The position numbers were made by a program, and so were the translations under genes. Below, in pieces: positions 52,613 to 61,692 of a stretch of DNA of 64,000 bases; the first letter of the stretch is position 1; each line of letters begins with the position of its first letter. The DNA is from Pythium myriotylum (lineage: Eukaryota; Oomycota; Peronosporomycetes; Pythiales; Pythiaceae), in NCBI GenBank assembly GCA_023091665.1, contig JALJCQ010000016.1:1550001-1614000 (forward strand), written 5' to 3'. The notes beneath the pieces are model-generated. The model searched no databases and had not been told where the DNA came from. It saw only the letters and a program-made list of their open reading frames with translations.

Positions 52613-54929
52613 GCGTTGGTGGCGGGTGGCGGCAGCTTGTGGACTGAACTGGAAGCCAGCAGGAGTCTCGACAATCGGAGAGGCGAGGCACTGGCTTCCG
52701 GTACTTCGTCTGTGTGAACCCGAGTCCTTGAAGAAGGCTCGCGCATCTCCGACAACCCAAAGGCAACTGACCACCGCCTGCTCCTTTTCTGGGCAGACGC
52801 TCCGACCACTTCGCAAAGTCGAAAGTAGCTCCGAGATCTATGATTGGCTCGAGCCAGAGTCTCTGAGAACCTCTGAGCAGCGCGCGCTCGCATCATCATC
52901 ATGAGCCTTTCAGTTTACCTTTACCGACGGTGCTGGGGGGAGGGGGGATGATGCTCATGGTAGCCACGAGGAACGAGGTGGCAATGGGTGGCAGGCTGCC
53001 GCCCACTGGTTCGTGGATCCTCCGACCGTTTGCGTGTGTTCCAGTGGTGCGCTGGTCATCGGGTGCGGCTGCCAGCTCCTTCTTCCGTTGGCTTGTTGTA
53101 CAGTACGGTATATACGCTCTCGGCAGGAGTGCAACCCAGAGCAGACTGCGAGACGAGATGAGACCGAAAGAGCACCACGCAACACCTGGAATGTCACAGA
53201 GGGCGGAACAACCTTCGAAGTGGTGGCGCTGCTATGTATGCAGCGTGTGGTGGCTAACCCGTGTCGCACCTATGCTGCTATAACGCCACCATCCGTAGAA
53301 GGGATGTGGAGACCAACCGAGGCTTGTTGGATGATGTGCAAACAACTGGGCGAAATATGGACGGTTTCAGGGCCTTTTGATCCCTGGAGGCACTGCTTGA
53401 TGGACACAGTGGCCTCGATTCGTGATCGCGACATCGCCACTGTGCTGGATGATCTCACTGATCACGGGATGGCTTCCACGGCAAGATCTCAGCACGAAGA
53501 TCCCAGCCCGGTAGAATCGTCTCCCATGCATCCATTTTTCCTCGTTCGACTCATGAAGAAGCGAGAAGATCTGGACGAGGACCACGTTTGGATTGGAGGC
53601 AAAAGATGTGCAGCTATTTGCATCAAATGCTTCTTGTTGGAGGTCCTGCCTCTTCGACGAGAGTAGGAGCCAGCGGTGGGCCTCTCCGTCGGGTTTCCAT
53701 GTATTGGGGGATAATTATTGAGGTGCGAAGTAGCAATTATTTATTGCAGTAATTGCATTGCCATGTCGTATTTACGGTATTATTGTCCGCCGATTCCCGT
53801 ATGTCAAGCAACGATACACAACTCCAGAGCGACCCGAGAATTGATGCGTTTCCACTCCTCTCGAGTCGTGCGGCATTGTTGAAAGCCGATCTGAGCGAAG
53901 CAGTTACACTTCTCTCGACGCAAGTGTTTAGTCAGCGTTTCCCGTTCCCAGCAACTTACACATCTTCCCATGGCCTGGCGTAGAAGCCTTGGAGCCAGCA
54001 AAGGGCCCCGCATGGGCATCGAAAGATTTCTCTGGCAAGTTCGCGCGTGCAACTGAGCTAATCACGAGCCGTTGGGCTGCTTTGACTATGGTAGGAAGAC
54101 AGTGAAACACTGCTCCCGCAATGAGACAGAACGGTTTAGTTTAACTCGACTTCTTCAACGGGAGCAAGCGTTCGCCTAATGTTCGTTGAAGCTCCGTCGA
54201 CTAGGGAAGCAACGAGCGCATCCCTTGCGTCTCCCGAAAGCTTAAACCAATCGAGCTTTGAGTACAGTGTAGCTCGCCGTCAACTCTCGAGGCGAGGCTC
54301 CCCCTCGATGGTCGAGTCTCTGCGTGGTTCTACGTTCCGTCGGTACTGTGGCCACGTGACGCATCCTTGTCACGCAAGACTCGGTGCGGCTTGTTAGCGG
54401 ATCAGCGATCGCGGTCCGACTTTCTCTCGCGCCCACGGCCCATCCAGGCACGTGCCACGGGCCAATCACACGCGCTCGCCAAAAAGATCGAGATGAAGAG
54501 TCACGCTCGAGTGAGCGAGTCAACTCGTGGCGCCACGCGCTGCGTGGGCTCCACGCGTCGCTGGCTCGCTGCCGCGAACCTCTCACGCGCCGTCGGCTAA
54601 GCATCAGCACGAATCCCCACGTTATTAATCCCCCGAAAGTCGTAGTGGAGTTTATCTAAATTTGCCCTGCGTGTTTCGGCGCATTGAGTCTCGATCGCGA
54701 ATGGTCGACACGGACGTTGACTCGTGGCGCGCTGAGCGTGAGTCAACGTCCGCGCTTCGGTGCCACATGGGCGCGTTCAGCCTGCGACCGGCTCACGCAG
54801 CTATTAGCGCCGTCCATGGGTTTCGTGCGTTTTCCAAATTGCATAGTAGTAGTATTTTGTTGGTCTCATTAGCAGTTTCTACGTTGATGGCGATAAATAG
54901 GAGAGGGCGTCTTGGTCTCGAGACATCGA
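52613..54929. other. Intergenic region between array genes f and g
   Basis: 2.3 kb. It holds a GTACAGTAC motif (53098-53106) and a 13-bp perfect inverted repeat (54711-54752). An open frame on the plus strand at about 53013-53666 lacks a good ATG and is not called. Confidence 0.5.
54711..54752. repeat. Perfect 13-bp inverted repeat (hairpin)
   Basis: Arms CGGACGTTGACTC (54711-54723) and GAGTCAACGTCCG (54740-54752) with a 16-nt loop, about 180 bp downstream of the stop of array gene g. Confidence 0.85.
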
Positions 54930-55358
54930 TTAGTTGATGCCTTCAATGCGCGGGATCTTGATCACGGGGATCTTGGCGCGCAGGCGCTTGTAGAACGAGG
55001 CCGGAATGAAGACGTGGTAACCGCCGGCCTGGAGGTGTGTGCCCTGGCTGCGTGCGTGGTGGCAAGTCGCGCACGGGCACTCGACCTGGCCCGTGGCCGC
55101 GTTGCCGAGCCAGTAGACGAGCTCGTTCCACGGGATGTCGTCCGTGCAGGGCTCGACCGAAGGCTCGAGCTCGGGGCTCTCTTGGTCGCCGCCGTACTTT
55201 TGCAGCAGCGCCGCGAGCTCATTCTCGGCGAGGAAGACGCCGTCGAGGCGTTCGTCAAAGTGGGGCTCGTTGTCCGTGGGGGTCGTGATCTCGTCGTCGC
55301 GAAGGATCTTGTCATTGTCATCCCAGGTCGTGGCGTGGATGTGCAGCGGCGCGTCCAT
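54930..55358 (-). CDS. IEGIN-array protein g
   Basis: 142 aa from ATG 55358 (MDAPLHIHATTWDDNDKIL). The frame is open further upstream without ATG and crosses the predicted promoter, so the long form is rejected. Family order: TTWDDNDKIL, DEITTPTDNEPHF, EPCTDDIPWNELVYWLGN, CPCATC, ARSQGTHL, YHVFIPASFYKRLRAKIPVIKIPRIEGIN. All four conserved cysteines are present. Basic residues replace neutral ones near the end (RLRAKIPVIKI). Confidence 0.84.
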   Translation of the reverse strand: MDAPLHIHATTWDDNDKILRDDEITTPTDNEPHFDERLDGVFLAENELAALLQKYGGDQESPELEPSVEPCTDDIPWNELVYWLGNAATGQVECPCATCHHARSQGTHLQAGGYHVFIPASFYKRLRAKIPVIKIPRIEGIN

Positions 55359-55423
55359 AGCTTGTCCGGAGGGTGGAGGGAAGAGGAGCTTGGAAGAGCT
55401 GAAAGAGCTGGATCTGTGCGCGA

Positions 55424-55463
55424 GGCTGCAAGATGCGAAGTGAAAAGAGAGATCGGCCACGGA
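55424..55463 (-). promoter_or_regulatory. Shared promoter module of array gene g
   Basis: Minus strand: TTCCGTGGCCGATCTC (55448-55463), then an Inr/FPR-like TTTTCACTTCGCATCTTGC (about 55428-55446). The ATG is at 55358. Confidence 0.45.
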
Positions 55464-57649
55464 ACGATGAAACGCTCGAATAAGAAAAGCGCTACTTCCT
55501 CTCGCTTTGGAGTGCTTCCTGTGGCGTCGGACACTGCGCCACGCACCCACGATTGCCGCGGCGGCGCATCGTCTGCCTCTCATCCACTCGCCCAGTCCTG
55601 TCTCTCGTTGCTCCCACTGATCCGTGTCACGGTCGCTAGTGATTGGTTCCACCGCTGTCAGCTCCGCCAAACCAGTGGTCGCCCATGGGCCAGAGGCACG
55701 CGCTCCGACGGCGATGGCAGCACGCGATGACTGTTGCCAGCCCGGATAGGACGACACAAGGCCAGCGCGTCAACATGGGCAGCACCCGGAGGCCGACGGG
55801 GAGGAGGGAGAGGAGGAGAACAAGATGGAAGGGGAGGACTTTTATCCTAGGCTGAGGACGTCCGAGGACTCTCTCCACTGGCTCAAGGTCGGGGATGACA
55901 AACCGGAGACCAACTGGGAGGCCGAACATCGAGTGTCCAGAACAGAGGGAGACAAACACGACAAAGTACAGAAGGAATCCAGGGCCCCTTCTGCTCGCAA
56001 GAGGTCTCGTTTTCTCTCTCTCTCAACGCCAGAGCGCTCCCTCCCCTCCCTTAAAACGAACGGCTTCCCGAGGGGGCCTCCGTACAGTACAGAAAGCGAG
56101 CTCCTCGCTTCTTGCCCCCGTGACCAAGCGTCCCGATTTCGCAGGGAGACGAGCCGGCGCGAATGTAATCCGTTGAGCTCGGCGGGTCCGAAATGACAAT
56201 GGCTACACCAGTGGACAGGGAGCGGCGGTCTTGTTTCTGGCCACGAGCGCGTGGCCAACGGATTAGTCGCTTTGGCCAATGCGATCTTCGCCCGCTCTGC
56301 TGGTCGACGATCGGTCGGCCGTCGCGCTGGTCAAGCAGCCAGCACGAGAGCTCTCCCGCCACACCAGCCTCTGACGTGGCCTCGTGTGCCCACCCACGTG
56401 GTGACGCCAGCGGCTACAGTAAATGCCAGGAAAATTTTTAGTAGCGGAGACCGTGGTCTCACCAAACGGAAGTGAGGGTGGAGGAGAAGCCCTCGTCCCT
56501 CTTGCAGCAAGGCTGCGACACGCGTCGGATCCAGACGATCTTGTCGAGAAGACCTGCAAAGGGGAGTGAGGGACCGCAGGCCCTGCTCTACAAATCCTCT
56601 CCCAAAAGGTCCCTCCCAAAAGGTCCCTCTCCTTCGTTGTCGCCTGCGGGTTTTTCGCATCTGGGAAAACGCCACAAAGCGAGCCGGGACAGGCTCGGAA
56701 TAAGAAAATGAGATGATGATCTTTGTCGCCGCGTCGTGATTGCGGAAACAGACGAGGTTGCGGCGGCGCTGACCACGACGCGATGGCCAGAGTCAACAAT
56801 CGCTGCCATGCTCATGCACCAGACGTACAGTACACAGATCCAGCGGTGGATGGATAATCCACGACTGTCTGCCGTCCTCGCCGAGACGCCGGCCGGGACA
56901 GTCGACGCTCGCCGGCTTTCTCGTCTGGGTCGTCTCGAAAAAACCGGTGGTCTCGCGTCGTCGCCCTCTCGTGCGAATACGATCCTCCCAGGGACCTGGC
57001 CTGTTTCGTGTCACGCCGGGACTTCAAGGCCCCCTGATACCGGATTTTCGCTCGCGTGGACCCGACGCCCTCGCGCCCAATGGCCGAGCGTGGCGTGCGC
57101 CTGCAGCCAATGGCGTGTACTGAGACGCGTGAATCACTCGCCCTCCGATCACAGCGAGGATCTCCATCGGAGGATCTGGTGAGACATAGAACGAGCTGGA
57201 GATACGAGAGATCGAGAGGAGGCCATGGGCTTCGCTCTTGGAGTGTTCGCTGCCAACGCTCTGACCAATCCATCGTAATCAGCTGCGTCTCGTTTCTATG
57301 TGAGTGAGCAATCTCGAGGCCAGCGGTGTTAAGAAATTCAGGAGTGAGGCATCCTGCTGTAGAGTCGAGACTCATCCTCCGTCTGGATGGCTTGAGCACG
57401 TGGCTCCATCCAGCCATCCAGCCAAGTGACGGAGAAAGCCAAGACCCACGATGCGGCGAGACGACGGCTCCAGCGTCTCGATTACCAGGCTCGCACGTGA
57501 TCCTAGCGGATAGCTCTTTCCTACGTGACAATCTCTAGATGAAGGTGAGTCAACGCAAAAACCAAAAACGCGCCGAAGCTTTCGGTGGGATCGATAAATA
57601 GTGGCTCTTATTTGGATTGACGCTTCCGTTCTAGCAACACGGGCCGTGT
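55464..57649. other. Intergenic region between array genes g and h
   Basis: 2.2 kb. It holds two GTACAGTAC motifs (56082-56090, 56825-56833) and a direct repeat TCCCAAAAGGTCCC at about 56600-56630. Overlapping ORFs on both strands lack ATG starts or family similarity. Confidence 0.5.
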
Positions 57650-58147
57650 TCAGTTGATGCCTTCGATGCGCGGCAGCGAAATGACGGGGATCTTGTGCGA
57701 CAGGCGGCTGTAGAACGTCACTGGGATGTACAAGTAGTGGCCTTGCGGCTCCTCGTGGGTCCGAGCCTGGCCCGTCGCGCAAGAGCAATCGACTTTGTCA
57801 GCCGCAGTTGGTGCTAGCTCTTGTTCCTCACTCCCGAGCCAGTAGACCAAGTCGGACCACGGGATCTCGTCGGCGCTCGGCTCGGCGAGCGGCTCAATTT
57901 CTTGCGGTGCGACGAGCGGACGGGAGTGGATCCATTGGGGTATGGGACGTCGACACGCACAATCTGGAGCACACGCCTTGGACATGGACGCCGCGGCCTT
58001 GACGAGGTCTTGGTCGACGCCTCGGGGCGTGGCGACGTCGTCGTCTGAGAGCGTGTGGTCGCTTGCGTCGTCCCACATCTCCACGTCACCGGCCATCGGC
58101 GAACCGTTGGTGGTGGGAGGCAGGAGCTGCGGAGATAGCGGTCGCAT
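57650..58147 (-). CDS. IEGIN-array protein h, cysteine pattern altered
   Basis: 165 aa from ATG 58147 (MRPLSPQLLPPTT). An upstream in-frame ATG at 58267 would give 205 aa; the shorter form is preferred because an Inr-like TCAGTTTCCAACC lies just upstream (about 58185-58200), but this is uncertain. It keeps MWDDASDHTL, ATPRGVDQDL, EIPWSDLVYWLG, GHYLYIPVTFYSRLSHKIPVISLPRIEGIN. The EPC cysteine is Ser and the third Cys of CxCxxC is Gly (CSCATGQ). A new cluster CAPDCAC appears upstream, perhaps compensating. Confidence 0.78.
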   Translation of the reverse strand: MRPLSPQLLPPTTNGSPMAGDVEMWDDASDHTLSDDDVATPRGVDQDLVKAAASMSKACAPDCACRRPIPQWIHSRPLVAPQEIEPLAEPSADEIPWSDLVYWLGSEEQELAPTAADKVDCSCATGQARTHEEPQGHYLYIPVTFYSRLSHKIPVISLPRIEGIN

Positions 58148-59392
58148 GGCAGTGTTTGTTGAGGGGACTTGCACTCTTGAGGCGGTGGGTTGGAAACTGA
58201 AGGGGTGAAGATCGGAGCGCCTTCTCCTCCAACGAGGAGAAGCCGGTGGGGACGGTTGAGAGGACATCACGAGGCTTGCCCACTGTAAAGCTGAGAACAG
58301 TGCTGAGAAACTGCGTCTTCTGCTCGCACTCGAGTGAGGCGACGCTGCTGGTGCCTGCGATTGGTGAGTTCCGCCTCTGGAACTGGTGGCGAACGTGACC
58401 GCTCGGCTCAGGCAGCGTCAACGAAGGCAAGAGGTGGGCGGAACGGAGAGGAGGAACGAGGAGAATCCGGGTGGATGGGTCCAGTCCTACGGCCGGAGGC
58501 TCAGTAAGCGAAGTGAGCAGGTGGGAGGGGCAGGCGGAAGAATAAGACCTCGGGAAACGAGAGGCTCCCGGACGAATCTCTTTCTCGTGGTTTTCTCTCG
58601 AGTTACGCCGAGATGGAAGAGCTTGAGCCCACGCAGCATGCTAGTCGATCGTGAAGCAAAGGACGGGGCTGCCTTGAACGTCTCTCCGCATGTTTGTCCT
58701 CGCCGTTCTCACCGTTCGATGCGTGTCTTCCGCTGTATGATGTGATAACAACTCCCTCGGTGATCATGCCGCCTCTCGTGATGAGTTCAGCTCGGAGGCT
58801 AGAACCGGTATAACTTGCTGGTTCTCTGCAGTCGTCCGTGGCAGCCAATCACCTCCACGGCTACGACGGACGCGACTTGGTCTCGCCAATCGCTTTCTCG
58901 GGCTCGCTCTGCGTGGCAGGTCAAGTGGAGACGCTCCGACCACCTCTTTCATCTCGTTCCGTTCTGGGATTTCGCAGGACGCGAGAGGAGCCTGAGCACG
59001 GAGAAAGAGATGCCCACTCATCCAAGCCCGGGATGCCTTAGGAGGAAGAGACGAGTGTTCACGAAGTTTACGACCGCTGAGAGCGAGCCCTTCCCGGTGG
59101 TCCTTTGAACTGGATGACCCTAGCTTAGGGAGGGGCGTGACACACCCGGCAGCACCCAACATGAGAGACCAATCGAAAGGTGGAGACACGAGTACGCCAC
59201 CAGTGTGGTCGCCAATAGCGAGCGTTTCAAAGCTCGACGTGGTCTCTCATGCCATCCCAGGACCATCCATTGCTTTTTTTCCATTCACAAGAGAGCGCCA
59301 AAGCTCGAATCAAAATAATTATTGAGTTTAAGTCCGTCTAATACACACACCTCGCCCTGCCGCATTCTTCTTGAGGCCACCTCGTCATGGGC
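58148..59392. other. Intergenic region, right border of the array
   Basis: 1.2 kb between array gene h and the first CC1-box gene of the tandem pair. No supported ORF or named repeat. Confidence 0.5.
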
Positions 59393-61501
59393 TTAGCCGT
59401 AGAGGAAGTGGGCTTCGCTCATGAGGAACGCGTGCTCTTGTCGACGCCGCCTCGCTCGTGCGTTGTCCACGCTGCCCGACTCGGACGAGGCCGCACTGCC
59501 GCTGCTGTTGCTGCGCTCGACTCGTGCTCGCACTTCCTCGGCGAGCAGCGTCTCGGACGGCGGACTGGGAGCCATCACGCCCGAGAGCTTGGCCGCCAGT
59601 GTCGAGAAGATACTCGGGGTCTCAGCTTGGGTTGGCTGGTGGGCCTGGAAGACCATATCTGTGAGAATTTGGATGCTCTCACGGCGGTAAATCGTAACCG
59701 AGACGCCGTGCCGCTCGCGTAGGATGGGCACGAGCAGCTGCGTGAAGCCCGCGGCGACCTCGCTTGTGAGGTGTTCCAGTCGCAGCGGTCGAGGCTTGCC
59801 CGTGCCTCGAATCGCGTGGTGGAGCCAGTCGGTCAAGTGCATGATCTTCGACTTGTCGGTCGTCCAGTGGTCCAGCAGACACTTGATGAGCGGCGAGTTG
59901 AGGTCGCCTGGCGGCGCGGGGAACGGCGCCGTCTCTTCGACCCACTTCTCACTGTCGTCGTCGTCCTCGTACCCACCGTCCGGAGCAGACCGCATGCGTC
60001 TCGGCGTGCGCGTGCCGTCCTCTTCGTCTTCGTTCGACTCGGCATTCTCCGTTCGCACACTGCCGCGCCGCGGACCAAGTCCCGAGACTTTGTGCTCGAC
60101 CTGCTGCGTCAGCCGCGTGATCTCGGCCTGCGCCGCGTTGTTGCACTCCTCAAGCGCCTTCTGCGACGCGATCGCCGCCTGCCACTGCTGCTTTGCATGG
60201 CGGAGGCTGTCCTTGAGCGCCGACTGGTTCTCCTCCAGACTCTGGATCTTCTTGATGAGGAAGTCGACCTCAGCGTTGGCCGCGACGGTCTCAAGCCCGA
60301 CAAGCGTGGTCTCGGCCTCGCTGACCAGCAGATCGGCACGGTCGTCGTCCTCGCCGTTGTTGTTGACCTGGCTCACGCTGTTGTTGTCCGTGCTGTCGTC
60401 GGCCGTGCGCGAGTCCTCGTCTTCGCGCGCAACGCGTCGCTGCAGCTCGCGCAGCTCTCGCTCCAGCCGCGTGTTGGTCTCCATGAGCTGGTCTTGTAGC
60501 GACACGCCGAGTCCGTCGCCGTCGCCATGGAGCGCGCACGTGCACTCGGTCGAGAACGGCCTCGCATCCGCGATTTTCTACACTCGGCGACGACAATGTC
60601 AGAATGATCCCATCTCTCTCTCGCTCGCTCGCTCGCTCTCCCCACTCACCTTGTAGACCGCGATCATCGTGCGCTGGCTCTCACAGAGCGCGCGCTCCTC
60701 GGTCAGCTGCTCGGCCAACGCGTCGTGCGCGTGCTGGAGCTTGAGCGTCTTCTTCTCGAGTCGCTCGGCCACGGCGCTGGCCTCGGCCAGCTTGCTCGCC
60801 TTGCGCTTGGCCGCGTCCAGGTCTTTCCGCAGACTCTTCATCTCCAAGTGGAGCGTCTCGTTCTCCTCGCTCGCTCGCTGCCACTTGGCCAGCAGCTCTT
60901 CGTAGTCTGCCAGCGAGAACGAGCTGCTCTGGTTCGAGTCGTACGTCGCCGCCGGGTTCGTGACCACGACCTCGCTCTTCTTGCCCATGCCGCCGCTCGC
61001 TCCATCGCCGACCGCCGGCTCGTACGTCGCCGCGACATGCACGCGCGCGAGCTCGAGCTCCTGCTGCAGTCTCCCAGCCCTTTCCTCCGCTGCCGCGAGC
61101 GCTGCTTCCGCTCCTTCTTTCTCCTGCTTGAGCCGCTGCTCGCGGTCCAGCGAGCTCGTCACGAGCTGCGACGTCGACCGCAGCTCGGCCTGCAGCCGCG
61201 TGATCTCCAGCAGACTCGTGCGTCGCTCCTCGCGCAGCGCCGCCAGCTCGCTCTCGTGGCGCTGCAGCGCGCGCTCAAAGCCCGGCTTCTCGCTCTCGAG
61301 CGCCGCGACCTGCGCGCGCAACGCCGCGTTCTCGAGCGAGAGCTCCTGGTTCTTCTCGAGCAGCAGGATGCCGGCGCGCGCGGCGCGTCGCAGCTCGTCT
61401 TCGGCGTCGTCGAGCTCGTCGTCGAGCTCCTCGGCGTCCGAGAGCGCGAGCACGGCGGCGTCGAGCTCATCGAGGCGCCCGAGCGAGCGTCGCCACGACA
61501 T
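59393..61501 (-). CDS. CC1-box coiled-coil protein, tandem copy A (candidate dynein adaptor)
   Basis: Exons 60650-61501 and 59393-60577; intron 60578-60649 (72 nt, donor GTGAGT, acceptor TGTAG), phase 0; 678 aa. ATG 61501 (MSWRRSLGRLDELD) is the only in-frame ATG before the domain. Residues 25-51 read DELDDAEDELRRAARAGILLLEKNQEL, with AARAG at 40-44. This is the CC1-box pattern AAxxG...LLxxNxEL of TRAK/HAP1, BICD and Spindly. A long coiled coil follows, then a second one in exon 2 with an LEENQSALKDSLRHAKQ heptad stretch, an acidic linker and a folded C-terminal block (PLIKCLLDHWTTDKSK...LVPILRERHGVSVTIYRRES) that may bind cargo. It ends in a Ser-rich tail. Confidence 0.75.
61126..61432. repeat. 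307-bp block identical to 63226-63532
   Basis: Line-by-line comparison shows no mismatch over this span at an offset of exactly 2100 bp, whereas flanking coding sequence differs clearly between the two genes. Confidence 0.92.
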
Positions 61502-61692
61502 GGGCGCGAGCGGTTCCGTTGGATTCTGGTTCTCCGCTCGGACCGATCGGATCAGCGGAGAACGATCTCCGCTGCTCTGTTGGGAAGTTGGAACGTTGGC
61601 GCGTTGGCGCGTTGGTACGTTGGCGCCGAGGGGGTCCTCTCTTCCGCTTTTTTTTTTCTTTTCTTGTTGGCGTGCGCGCGGAGGAATTGTCG

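Noticed and set aside
53013..53666. 217-aa plus-strand open frame between array genes f and g
   Set aside because: It begins at GTG, has no ATG near the start, shows no domain and no initiator-like sequence. It could be decayed coding DNA but is not supported as a gene.
55359..55757. N-terminal extension of array gene g (275-aa form)
   Set aside because: No ATG in the extension; it crosses the predicted promoter module and is not conserved with other members.
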